Part shown: positions 44,334 to 53,016 of the stretch, piece by piece
Layout: each line of letters starts with the position of its first letter
Numbering within the stretch: position 1 is the first letter of the stretch
Source of the DNA: JAYPWI01 sp964629575
Lineage (GTDB): Bacteria > Actinomycetota > Acidimicrobiia > Acidimicrobiales > Poriferisodalaceae
Direction of reading: 5' to 3'
NCBI GenBank assembly: GCA_964629575.1
Contig: CAZVUM010000001.1
Span: forward strand, 167,326 to 231,325
DNA length: 64,000 nucleotides
Notes under the pieces: model-generated
What the model saw: only the letters and a program-made list of their open reading frames with translations
What the model was told of the DNA's origin: nothing
Database searches by the model: none
Program-made: the position numbers and the translations under genes

Positions 44334-46304
44334 ATGAATTCGCTGTGGCCCAGGCTCGAGCCTCTCCTCCCCAGGGTTGAGAAGCCGGCCCGCTACATCG
44401 GCTGCGAGGACGGGGCCGCCACACCGGTCCACACCCCTGACACCACGTCCTGGTTGTTGACGTACCCCGACACCTATGAGATCGGGTTGCCCAACCAGGG
44501 GTTGCAGATCCTGTACGAGCTCCTCAACGAGCGGCCAGATGCCGTCGCAGAACGTTCCTACGCGCCCTGGGTGGACCTCGAGAAGGAACTGCGCGCCGCC
44601 GGCGTTCCGCTCTTCTCCGTCGACACCCATCGCGCGGCGGGCGACTTCGACGTCATCGCGTTCAACCTGAGCGCGGAGCTCGTCTACACCAACGTCCTCA
44701 ACTGCATCGATCTGGCCGGCGTCGCCGTCAGGGCGGCTGAGCGCAACGACTCCGACCCGATCATCGGGGCGGGGGGGCACTGCGCGTTCAACCCCGAACC
44801 GCTCGCCGACTTCATCGATTTCTTCGTCATGGGCGACGGCGAAGAGGCGATCGGCGACATCACCGATGTCATCGGCGCCTGGAAGCGGTCCGGCAAGAAG
44901 AGCGGAACACGGGAGACCGTGCTCCACGAGCTCGCCAAGATTCCGGGGGTGTATGTCCCCTCGATGTACGAGGTCTCCTACGATGGCGAACACCTCGCTG
45001 CGGTGGAGCCCCGCTACGGGGACGTGCCCGAGATCGTGCAGAAGCGAACCGTGGCGGATCTGGCCGACTGGCCCTATCCGCGCACGCCGCTCGTGCCGCT
45101 CACCGAAGTGGTTCACGATCGGCTGCAGGTGGAGGTCTTCCGCGGGTGTACCCGCGGCTGTCGCTTCTGCCAGGCGGGCATGATCACCCGACCGGTGCGG
45201 GAACGGCCGGCCGAGCAGGTGCGGGAGATGATCAGCAACGGTCTCGCCCGCAGCGGCTACGACGAGGTGAGTCTCACCTCGCTCAGCACCGCCGACTTCA
45301 GCGGGATCGAACAGGTCGTCGCCGACACCATGGACGACCCAGCCACGTGCGGGCGGGTCAGCATTGCGCTGCCGAGTCTGCGGGTGGACGCGTTCACCGT
45401 CGGCATCGCCGGCGAGGTGTCGCGGGCCCGTCGAACGGGGCTGACCTTCGCCCCCGAGGCCGGGTCATGGCGCATGCGGCAGATCATCAACAAGCTGATC
45501 ACCGAGGAAGACCTCTACGCGGCTGTTCGCTCTGCGTACAGTCAGGGGTGGCACCGCATGAAGCTCTACTTCCTCACCGGCCTCCCCTCCGAAATGGATC
45601 CCGACACCCTCGGGATCGCGGAGCTGGCGGCCAACTGCGTGGACATCGGACGGGAGTACACGCGAAAGGCGTCTGTCACCGTGTCGCTCGGGGGCTTCGT
45701 CCCCAAGCCGCACACCCCGTTCCAGTGGTTCGGCCAGAACGAGTCGGACGAACTGAAACGCAAGGTCGACCTGGTCCGTGGCGCGGTGCGCCCCAACAAG
45801 GGAGTGCAGCTCAAGTGGCACTCGCCCGAGGCCACCACCGCGGAGGGGATCACCTCGCGAGGTGATCGCCGCATCGGGCAGGTCATCGAATATGTCTGGC
45901 GACACGGCGGTGTCTTCCAGGAGTGGAGCGAACACTTCGACCTGAACCTCTGGGAAGAGGCGATGGCTGCCAGCGGGCTCTCGATGGACCGGTATGTCCA
46001 CCGGCACCGCGGCGAAGACGAAGTGCTCCCCTGGGATCACATCCACGCCGGGTTGCACAAGGATTTCCTCTGGCAGGATTGGCAGGACTCGCTGGCCGGA
46101 TACGGCCTCGAAGACTGCCGCTGGACCCCGTGCTATGACTGCGGGGCCTGCACGGAGTATGGGATCGAACACGTGGTCGCGTCGCCCCTTCCGCCGAACG
46201 GCGGAAGCCAGGGCACCGGCCAAGACCTCGCCACCGGCCATGTCGTGCCGGTGGAGCTGCGGCCTCGTTCCGAGGCGAGCGCAGTCGTGGGAGGTGGCGG
46301 ATGA
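44334..46304 (+). CDS. TIGR03960 family B12-binding radical SAM protein
   Basis: A 656-residue radical SAM protein with the cluster motif C-TRG-C-RF-C in EVFRGCTRGCRFCQAGM (~270), preceded by a B12-binding-like domain (SWLLTYPDTYEIGLPNQG). The C-terminal CYDCGACTEYG suggests another cysteine cluster. TIGR03960 and its partner TIGR03936 are found together, upstream of rne, across actinobacteria and some other phyla; the reaction is not established. The frame is open further upstream, but ATG 44334 gives the conserved beginning. The partner gene follows. Confidence 0.93.
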   Translation: MNSLWPRLEPLLPRVEKPARYIGCEDGAATPVHTPDTTSWLLTYPDTYEIGLPNQGLQILYELLNERPDAVAERSYAPWVDLEKELRAAGVPLFSVDTHRAAGDFDVIAFNLSAELVYTNVLNCIDLAGVAVRAAERNDSDPIIGAGGHCAFNPEPLADFIDFFVMGDGEEAIGDITDVIGAWKRSGKKSGTRETVLHELAKIPGVYVPSMYEVSYDGEHLAAVEPRYGDVPEIVQKRTVADLADWPYPRTPLVPLTEVVHDRLQVEVFRGCTRGCRFCQAGMITRPVRERPAEQVREMISNGLARSGYDEVSLTSLSTADFSGIEQVVADTMDDPATCGRVSIALPSLRVDAFTVGIAGEVSRARRTGLTFAPEAGSWRMRQIINKLITEEDLYAAVRSAYSQGWHRMKLYFLTGLPSEMDPDTLGIAELAANCVDIGREYTRKASVTVSLGGFVPKPHTPFQWFGQNESDELKRKVDLVRGAVRPNKGVQLKWHSPEATTAEGITSRGDRRIGQVIEYVWRHGGVFQEWSEHFDLNLWEEAMAASGLSMDRYVHRHRGEDEVLPWDHIHAGLHKDFLWQDWQDSLAGYGLEDCRWTPCYDCGACTEYGIEHVVASPLPPNGGSQGTGQDLATGHVVPVELRPRSEASAVVGGGG

Positions 46305-46365
46305 TCTGCCACGGCGCCCCACCGGGACAGCGTGTCGATCCCACCCTCGCGGGTGGGAGTACGGC

Positions 46366-47142
46366 TTGAGAGTCCGTCTCCGCTTTCAGAAGCTCGGCAA
46401 GATCCGGTTCGTCGGCCATCGTGACGTGGCGCGTCTCTTCGAGCGCTCACTTCGCAAGGTCGGCTTCCCGGTCACGTACTCCGAAGGATTCTCGCCGCGC
46501 GTGAAGATGTCCTTCGGGCTCGCGCTGCCGACGTGTTACGAATCGCTCGCCGAGTACCTCGACATCCCGATCGGGGTGTCGAGTCTCGATGACAACGGCC
46601 GCCTCGAGATGGTGGGACAGGGCGCTGGAGCGTCCCGAACACCCGACGAGCTGGTCAAGGTTCTCTGCGACGCCCTGCCCCATGGGCTCGACGTCGTGAA
46701 CCTGGTGGTGGAGCCGCGCGGCGGCCCCTCGCTCCAGGAGTGCATCACCGAATGCACGTGGGAGTTCGACCTCGCCGGTCAGGACGTGAGCGCGGCATCC
46801 GATGCCGTCGAGCACATCCTGGCCAGCGATTCGGTACTCGCACAACGCAAGAAGAAGGGCACGATGGTCGAGGAGGACATCCGGTCGGCGGTGCACGCGC
46901 TGCACGTCGATGGAGAGTCCGACCGAGGCGCCATCATCGTGGCCGACCTCTCCGCCTCCCCGCGGGTCGTGCGACCCGCAGAGCTGCTCGGTGCGCTTGC
47001 GCCCGGAGCAGACATGGGGGTGGCACGGCGCCGCCACCAATGGATCAGTGACGAGGGCGCGCGGCGCGAACCGCTGCCGCAGCTTGCCCCGTCGCTCGCC
47101 CCCGCACTCGGTGCGGGGACACAGGAAGGAACCCCAGAATGA
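46366..47142 (+). CDS. TIGR03936 family radical SAM-associated protein (DUF2344)
   Basis: A 258-residue protein starting MRVRLRFQKLGKIRFVGHRD and containing FSPRVKMSFGLALPTCYES, the DUF2344 hallmarks. It is always found with TIGR03960, which supports a joint function. The start is TTG at 46366 with GGGAG about eight bases before it; there is no ATG or GTG in a better position. Its stop overlaps the rne ATG (ATGA). Confidence 0.92.
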   Translation: MRVRLRFQKLGKIRFVGHRDVARLFERSLRKVGFPVTYSEGFSPRVKMSFGLALPTCYESLAEYLDIPIGVSSLDDNGRLEMVGQGAGASRTPDELVKVLCDALPHGLDVVNLVVEPRGGPSLQECITECTWEFDLAGQDVSAASDAVEHILASDSVLAQRKKKGTMVEEDIRSAVHALHVDGESDRGAIIVADLSASPRVVRPAELLGALAPGADMGVARRRHQWISDEGARREPLPQLAPSLAPALGAGTQEGTPE

Positions 47143-49086
47143 CCGAACCCACAGCCGACACAGAGGCCGGGCCTGCCGACGCGGGCGCCGATGCCCCGAG
47201 CGGCCCGGTTCGACGTCGTCGAGTCGTCGGAGCATCCGCTTCGACNNNNNNNNNNNNNNNNNNNNNNNNNNNNNNNNNNNNNNNNNNNNNNNNNNNNNNN
47301 NNNNNNNNNNNNNNNNNNNNNNNNNNNNNNNNNNNNNNNNNNNNNGACGTCGGGCAACCGCAAGCGTCGTCCTGACGCGCCCGCGGCTCGGGCCTCTGCA
47401 GACACCGCCCCCGTCGAGGAAGCACCGGCGGCTCCGGAGGTGCCACCGCCACCGCAGCGCAAGCCCCAGATCGGCGACAGCCGTCCGGCCTCGTCTGATG
47501 ACGTCGCTGACGGCGGCGGGTCGCCGGGCGGGCGAAAGCGTCGCCGCCGTGGGGGACGCGGTCGCGGACGCGGCGGCTCCGGAGGGCAGCAGAAGCAGGA
47601 CAACCGCCAGCAACAGCAGAACAACCGCCAGCAACAGCAGAACAGGGGCGGGCGCCGCACCGAGCCGGTCGAGGCGATCATCACCGACGATCGGCCTCTC
47701 GAGCTCGACGAGGCGGCGCTCGAGCAGCGTCGCGGCAAGGAGCGCAAGGGGCGTCCGGTCGGTCGCTACTTGATGTGCGTGCACGTCCACAAGGGCGTCA
47801 CCCACATCGCGGTTCTCGAAGGGCGCAGCCTGATCGAGCACTACGTCAGCCGACCCTCGGACGACGTCTCGGAGATCCACGGCAACATCTATCTCGGCAA
47901 GGTGCAGAACGTCCTGCCTGGGATGGAGGCCGCATTCGTCGACATCTCGACCCCGAAGAACGCCGTTCTGTACCGCGGCGACGTCACCTACGACCTCGAC
48001 GACGTGGACGGTGACAAGAGCCAGCCCCCGCAGCCCAAGGCGAAGAAGGGTCGTGGGCGACTTGGCCGGCGTCGCAACGAGCCTCGTATCGAGGACCTGC
48101 TGAAGGCGCGCCAGACGATCCTGTGCCAGGTCACGAAGAATCCGATCGGGCACAAGGGCGCTCGGCTGTCGACAGAGGTGTCGCTGCCCGGCCGGTTCGT
48201 GGTTCTCGTCCCCAACAGCCCCACCTACGGGATCTCCAAGCGCCTCCCCGACAAGGAGCGCAAGCGGCTGCGCAACATTCTCGACAAGGTGAAGCCGAAG
48301 CAGCACGGCGTCATCGTCCGGACCGCGGCCGAGAACGTGACCGCCGAGGAGATCGAGCGCGACGTGCGCCGTCTGCTCGACCAGTGGGATCAGATCAACG
48401 CTCTCGCCGCCAAGTCGAAGGCCCCCTCGCTGCTCTTCCGTGAGCCCGAGTTGGCCGTGCGGATCATCCGTGAGGAGTTCAACAAGGACTACCGCGGCGT
48501 CGTGATCGACGACCCCAAGCTCTACGAGCAGGTCCGCGGGTACATGGAGACCATCGCTCCCGCTCTCGCGGATCGCATCCAGTTCCACGATCCGGCGGCG
48601 GAGTCGTTGCCGCTCTTCGAGCGCTATCACGTCGCTGAGCAGCTCAGGAAGGCGGTGGATCGCAAGGTCTGGCTGCCCTCTGGCGGATCGCTGATCATCG
48701 AACACACCGAGGCCCTGACGGTCATCGACGTCAACACCGGCAAGAACGTCGGAAAGTCCAACCTCGAAGAGACCGTCTTCCGCAACAACCTTGAAGCCGC
48801 AGAGGAGATCGCCAAGCATCTCCGCCTCCGCGACATCGGCGGCATCATCGTGATCGACTTCATCGACATGGAGATCAGGAAGAACCGCGAGGAGGTCGTG
48901 CGGGTCTTCGAGGAGGCGCTGAGCCGCGACAAGACACGCACGCAGGTGTCTGCCATCTCCGATCTCGGGCTGGTGGAGATGACGCGCAAGAGGATCGGCG
49001 AGGGCTTGCTCGAATCGGTCTCCAACGTGTGCGAACACTGCGACGGCCGGGGCGTTCAGCTCAACGAGGCTCTGCTGGACGTCTGA
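47139..49086 (+). CDS. rne: ribonuclease E/G, interrupted by an assembly gap
   Basis: An endoribonuclease of mRNA decay and rRNA processing. After a disordered Arg/Gly/Gln-rich N-terminal region come the S1 domain (GNIYLGKVQNVLPGMEAAFVD), the DNase I-like catalytic core with VIDVNTGKNVGKSNLEETVF and IIVIDFIDM, and the Zn-link CEHCDGRG. The 100 N fall in the disordered N-terminal part and shift the frame by two, so the true missing length must be a multiple of three. The order TIGR03960-TIGR03936-rne-rplU-rpmA is the usual actinobacterial one. Confidence 0.92.
47246..47345. other. assembly gap of 100 N (gap 2)
   Basis: Exactly 100 N inside rne. The contig before ends in CTTCGAC and the next begins GACGTCGGG. 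Merging them on the shared GAC restores one open frame (ASTSGNRKR), so the real gap may be zero or very small. Confidence 0.95.
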
Positions 49087-49110
49087 GTCGGACTGTCTCG
49101 GCCTGCGGGT

Positions 49111-49139
49111 TTCGACGCAGACACCAACGTCGGTAGAAT
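49111..49139 (+). promoter_or_regulatory. promoter of rplU-rpmA (TTCGAC - 17 - TAGAAT)
   Basis: TTCGAC (49111-49116) and TAGAAT (49134-49139) are separated by 17 bases, close to the vegetative consensus. The -10 box ends 10 bases before the ATG at 49150, predicting a leaderless or nearly leaderless message, and it lies over the alternative ATG at 49138, arguing against that start. Confidence 0.65.
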
Positions 49140-49149
49140 GGTCGGCCGT

Positions 49150-49461
49150 ATGTACGCAGTCATCGCCACCGGCGGCAAGCAGGAAAAGGTCGAGACCGGA
49201 CAGGTCTTGAATATCGAGCTGCTCTCAGCCGCGGAGGGTGACGAGGTCACCTTCGACCCCGTCCTCGTCGTCGACGACGAGGCAGTGATGTCCACCCCCG
49301 ATCAGCTTTCCGGCGCTTCGGTGACGGCTCGTGTCGTGGGTGAGACCAAGGGCAAGAAGATCGACGGGTTCACCTACAAGAACAAGACCAACATTCGTCG
49401 TCGATGGGGTCACCGCCAGCGGTACACCACCATCGAGATCACCAACATCGCCCGCGGCTAG
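49150..49461 (+). CDS. rplU: 50S ribosomal protein L21
   Basis: A structural protein of the large ribosomal subunit. The 103-residue product begins MYAVIATGGKQEKVETGQVL and ends with the RNA-binding NKTNIRRRWGHRQRYTTIEI, with normal L21 length. ATG 49150 is preferred over ATG 49138 because it gives the conserved N-terminus and lies after the -10 box. rpmA follows after 16 bases. Confidence 0.97.
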   Translation: MYAVIATGGKQEKVETGQVLNIELLSAAEGDEVTFDPVLVVDDEAVMSTPDQLSGASVTARVVGETKGKKIDGFTYKNKTNIRRRWGHRQRYTTIEITNIARG

Positions 49462-49477
49462 GGCAGGGAGCGCAACG

Positions 49478-49729
49478 ATGTCCAAGACCAAGGGCGGCGG
49501 CTCAACACGCAACGGGCGCGATTCCAACGCCCAGCGGCTCGGCGTCAAGGTGTATGCCGGCCAGGAGATCAACGCCGGCGGCATCATCGTGCGCCAGCGG
49601 GGCACCAAGTTCCATCCCGGCCGCAACGTGGGGATCGGCAAGGACGACACGCTGTTCGCGACGTCGGACGGAGTGGTGAAGTTCGGCTACCGCAAGGGTC
49701 GCCGCCTGGTCGACGTCGTCTCCGACTGA
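49478..49729 (+). CDS. rpmA: 50S ribosomal protein L27
   Basis: A large-subunit protein near the peptidyl-transferase centre. The 83-residue product has the family core GGGSTRNGRDSNAQRLGVK and IIVRQRGTKFHPGRNVG, then GKDDTLFA. It has a short N-terminus without a cleavable extension. ATG 49478 has GGGAG before it. It is followed by a repeat and a strong terminator. Confidence 0.97.
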   Translation: MSKTKGGGSTRNGRDSNAQRLGVKVYAGQEINAGGIIVRQRGTKFHPGRNVGIGKDDTLFATSDGVVKFGYRKGRRLVDVVSD

Positions 49730-49731
49730 CC

Positions 49732-49801
49732 GAACGCTCTCAGCGAAGCGGCAACAGGGCCTGCGTGGCCTCGAACGCTCTCAGCGAAGCGGCAACAGGG
49801 C
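49732..49801. repeat. two-copy direct repeat after rpmA, related to the tig array
   Basis: GAACGCTCTCAGCGAAGCGG with CAACAGGGCC occurs at 49733 and again at 49773, linked by TGCGTGGCCTC. The linker and the GAACGC...AGGGCC frame match the repeat unit at 28572-28826, with a different centre, so the two loci share a repeat family. Confidence 0.75.
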
Positions 49802-49830
49802 CCGGGCTGATGCCCGGGCCCTTGCCTTTG
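49798..49830 (+). terminator. Rho-independent terminator after rpmA
   Basis: GGGCCCGGGC (49798-49807) pairs perfectly with GCCCGGGCCC (49812-49821) around TGAT and is followed by TTGCCTTTG. Confidence 0.9.
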
Positions 49831-49855
49831 CCTCCGGTCGATTGTCGATGCGTTG

Positions 49856-51628
49856 TCAGAGGAGACGGATCGCGTCCTCGATGAGCTCGACCAGCTCCCA
49901 CGCCTGATCGGTGTCGATCTCGCGTGCGGCGTCTTCGGCGGCGTCGGCCAGATCGTCGAGGTCGACGCCTCGCACGTACCGACTCTCCCGGAGCACTTCG
50001 GCGAAGGTGGCTGCGGTTGCAGTGAGCATGTAGTGCGCACTGGCGTCGCTCTGCCGGGTGTCCAGCACGTCGGTGGTGATGGTGCCGTTCACCTCGTCGG
50101 CTCGCCGGGCGTCTGGCTCGGTCCAGCGCAGGTTGACCGTGGCGATGGTCTGGCCATCACCGGGGTCGACGCCCCGGGCAAGCTCGACTTCGTAGAGAGC
50201 GGTGACGGTGTGCCCGGCGCCGATCTCGCCGGCGTCGATGTTGTCGTTGCGGAAATCCTCGTCGGCGACGTCGCGATTCTCGAAGCCGATGAGCCGGTAT
50301 GCGTCGACGTTCCGGCTGTCGAACTCCACCTGGACCTTGGCGTCCTCGGCGACCACCTGCAGCGATCCCACGAGGTCGTCCACGAAGATCCGCTCCGCTT
50401 CGTCGACGGTGTCGACGTAGGCGTACCAACCGTCGCCCTGGTTGGCGAGCTGCTCGAGCAGGTTGTCGTTGAAGTTGCCGAAGCCCACCCCGATCGTGAT
50501 CAGGTGGATGTCGTCGCGTGCTCGATCGCCGATGCGCTCGAGGATGGTCTCGGGTCCGGTGGCGCCGACGTTGGCGACGCCGTCGGACAGGAGCACCACG
50601 CGATTCGTGTCGCCCCGCCGCCACATCTCGTCGGCGATGTCGTACCCCAGGGTCAGACCGGCCTCAGCGTTGGTCGACCCACCGGGTCGGAGGGTGTTGA
50701 TGGCATCGATGATGCGGTTGTGCTCGTCACCTGCCCGAGGCTCCATGACAACCCTCGCCCGGTCCTCATAGGCCACGATGGCGACGGTGTCGTCTTCGTC
50801 GAGCTGATCGACCAGAAGTGACATCGCCTCGCGGACGAGTCCCATGCGGTCGTCTTGGGTCATCGAGCCCGAGGTGTCGACCACGAAGGTGAGGTTGACG
50901 GGATCGCGCCTGCGCTCGCTGACGTCGCGTGCTGCGATGCCGATGCGCAGGAGCTGAGTTCGATCGTCGATGAACGGGTGCTCCACTCCGTCCGCGTAGA
51001 TGGCGAACGTGTCGTTGCGGGGTGGTGCGTAGTCCTGGTCGAAGTAGTTGACCCACTCCTCGACCCGAACCGACGCCGGGTCGGGCACGACTCCCTGGTT
51101 GATCCAGCTTCGGCCGACGGTGTAGCTCGCCGTGTCGACGTCGAGCGCGAATGTCGACTGGGGATCATCGCGGGTGTCGATGAACGGGTTGACGCCTGCA
51201 TCGACGAAGTTGGTGTCGTCGGGCTCCGGGGTACGGGTGCGTGACGGCCGATCGATGCGCGATGGCTCCTGGGCCTGGGGCGCAACGGTGACCGGCGCCG
51301 GCGTCGCAGCGACATACCCGCTGTCATCCTCCGCCTCTTCCATGGCCTCGTCGTCGCCGCTCAGCGCGTCCTCGATCGCGTCCTGTGACAGACCGCCGTC
51401 CTCGTCGGCGCCCTCGCCCTCGGCGCTGACCCGGGAGTCGCTTCCACTGCCTCGCAACGCCAACGTCTGCTCGCTGGGCGCCGCCCCCGTTTCTCCGCTG
51501 TCGTCGCCGGCGTCCGCCGAATCGCTGTCGCTGTCGCCGCACGATGCCAGGAGCAAGATCCCCGCCATCGCCCCTGCAGCCAGCTTCTTTCCGATTCCTC
51601 GGGAGGAAAATCCTGTGTGTGTGAACAT
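49856..51628 (-). CDS. YfbK-like von Willebrand A lipoprotein
   Basis: A 590-residue exported lipoprotein: the signal ends LLLASC at the lipobox, followed by an acidic linker. Then come a vWF-A N-terminal domain (PQSTFALDVDTASYTVGRSW), a VWA domain with metal site VVDTSGSMTQDDR and later GGSTNAEAGL and LLSDGVANVGA, and a C-terminal DUF3520-like domain. The metal-site residues are intact. The role of this family is unclear. ATG 51628 is chosen because a GGACGAG site precedes it and it starts the signal peptide; the frame is open 39 codons further. Confidence 0.92.
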   Translation of the reverse strand: MFTHTGFSSRGIGKKLAAGAMAGILLLASCGDSDSDSADAGDDSGETGAAPSEQTLALRGSGSDSRVSAEGEGADEDGGLSQDAIEDALSGDDEAMEEAEDDSGYVAATPAPVTVAPQAQEPSRIDRPSRTRTPEPDDTNFVDAGVNPFIDTRDDPQSTFALDVDTASYTVGRSWINQGVVPDPASVRVEEWVNYFDQDYAPPRNDTFAIYADGVEHPFIDDRTQLLRIGIAARDVSERRRDPVNLTFVVDTSGSMTQDDRMGLVREAMSLLVDQLDEDDTVAIVAYEDRARVVMEPRAGDEHNRIIDAINTLRPGGSTNAEAGLTLGYDIADEMWRRGDTNRVVLLSDGVANVGATGPETILERIGDRARDDIHLITIGVGFGNFNDNLLEQLANQGDGWYAYVDTVDEAERIFVDDLVGSLQVVAEDAKVQVEFDSRNVDAYRLIGFENRDVADEDFRNDNIDAGEIGAGHTVTALYEVELARGVDPGDGQTIATVNLRWTEPDARRADEVNGTITTDVLDTRQSDASAHYMLTATAATFAEVLRESRYVRGVDLDDLADAAEDAAREIDTDQAWELVELIEDAIRLL

Positions 51629-51797
51629 CTTCTCGTCCTTCCACCACTCGGTGTTCGGTGGTTTGGACGAACGCCGGAGCCGAGCGGGTTCCCGAACTCG
51701 GGTTGCGGTCGTGTTGCGATCCCGCTGCGGCCTGTTTGCGGACATGCCCCGGGTGGATCAGCGGACACGCTGGGTCGAACAGTCGTAGGATCCGGCG

Positions 51798-52961
51798 ATG
51801 ATCTCGGCCGACTCGCACATCGTGGAGCCGGCGCTCGTCGTGGACGGTCTGGCTGACCGCTTCGGCGATGACGCGCCGCGGATCGTCGATCACGGCGACC
51901 TGCGCGACATCCTTCACGTCCCTGCGGTCGGGCTGCGCGGCCTTCCCCCTGCGCGCATCGGCATCGCCGGGTTCAGGCTCGACGGCCCGCTGGCTGTCGA
52001 CCGCGGCTCCAGGGTGAAGCCGGACCCAGAGGATCCGGCGCATCCCGAGGTCGTCGAGCTCAGCCGCCAGGGGTACGACGTCGTGCGCGAGGGGATCGCC
52101 GATCCCTCGTCACGGCTCCTGGACCAGGACCTCGATGGCGTCACCGCCGAGGTGCTGTACCCGAGCATGTTCTTCTCGGTGTTCGGCCTCCCCAACACCG
52201 AGGTGGTGGTGGCAGCGTTCGAGGCGTACAACGACTGGCTTCACGACTACTGCTCCGCCGACCCACTGCGGCTCATCGGGGCGGCACTCATCCCACTTCA
52301 CGACCCGGCCGCCGGGCTTCGTGAGGTCCAGCGAGCTGTCGACCGCGGGGTGCGGACCGCGTGCATCCCGTGTCGGGCGCCGCACGATCGGCCCTATCGC
52401 GATGCTGCGTACGAGCCCATCTGGGCGCTGGCCGAAGAGGCGGGGCTGCCGCTCGCGATGCACATCGGCACGAACGCCTGGGCGCCCAGGCCGTCCGGCA
52501 ACGTCGACCGGGGCCCTCGCGACCCTGTGGCACAGTACGCGGGTGCGGCTTCGGTGATCCAGCGCACGGTGTCCGAGCTGATCTGCCAGGGCGTCGCCCA
52601 CCGACACCCTGCGCTGCGTTTTGTGGTGTCGGAGTTCAACGCCGGCTGGCTCCCCAACTGGCTCGAGCGACTCGATCAGGGATGGATGCGTGACCCCACT
52701 GCTGTGGATCCCTCGCTCGACCGCCCGCCGAGTGAGTACTGGTCGAGCAGTTTTCTCGCGACCATCGAAGACGATCGATCCGCGGTTCTGTGCCGGGAGC
52801 TCATCGGCGTCGACAACGTGATGTGGGGCAACGACTATCCGCACCGCGACTCGACGTGGCCCTGTTCGGCCGGGGTCGTGGAGACGATCTTCGACGGTGT
52901 GTCCGATGCGGATCGTGACGCCATCGTCGAAGGAAACGCGCTGCGGCTCTACCGGCTCTGA
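51798..52961 (+). CDS. amidohydrolase family protein (amidohydrolase 2 type)
   Basis: A 387-residue TIM-barrel hydrolase beginning MISADSHIVEP, the Asp-Ser-His of this family (metal-binding HxH is reduced here to SADSH). Later metal or catalytic segments are PLAMHIGTNAWAP, FVVSEFNAGWLPN and NVMWGNDYPHRDSTWP. Members include decarboxylases and hydrolases of aromatic acids; the substrate here is unknown. The gene is a single unit upstream of obg. Confidence 0.88.
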   Translation: MISADSHIVEPALVVDGLADRFGDDAPRIVDHGDLRDILHVPAVGLRGLPPARIGIAGFRLDGPLAVDRGSRVKPDPEDPAHPEVVELSRQGYDVVREGIADPSSRLLDQDLDGVTAEVLYPSMFFSVFGLPNTEVVVAAFEAYNDWLHDYCSADPLRLIGAALIPLHDPAAGLREVQRAVDRGVRTACIPCRAPHDRPYRDAAYEPIWALAEEAGLPLAMHIGTNAWAPRPSGNVDRGPRDPVAQYAGAASVIQRTVSELICQGVAHRHPALRFVVSEFNAGWLPNWLERLDQGWMRDPTAVDPSLDRPPSEYWSSSFLATIEDDRSAVLCRELIGVDNVMWGNDYPHRDSTWPCSAGVVETIFDGVSDADRDAIVEGNALRLYRL

Positions 52962-53002
52962 ACCTCTCCGAATTGGGTGACCGACCAGCGGAGATCGGTC
53001 CG

Positions 53003-53008
53003 TATCCT
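53003..53008 (+). promoter_or_regulatory. possible -10 box (TATCCT) of obg
   Basis: TATCCT ends 8 bases before the GTG of obg, again predicting a leaderless message; no convincing -35 hexamer is seen at the right distance. Confidence 0.35.
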
Positions 53009-53016
53009 GGGCGGTC

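Noticed and set aside
46447..49038. 863-codon minus-strand frame opposite TIGR03936 and rne
   Set aside because: It runs through the N gap and is a shadow of rne.
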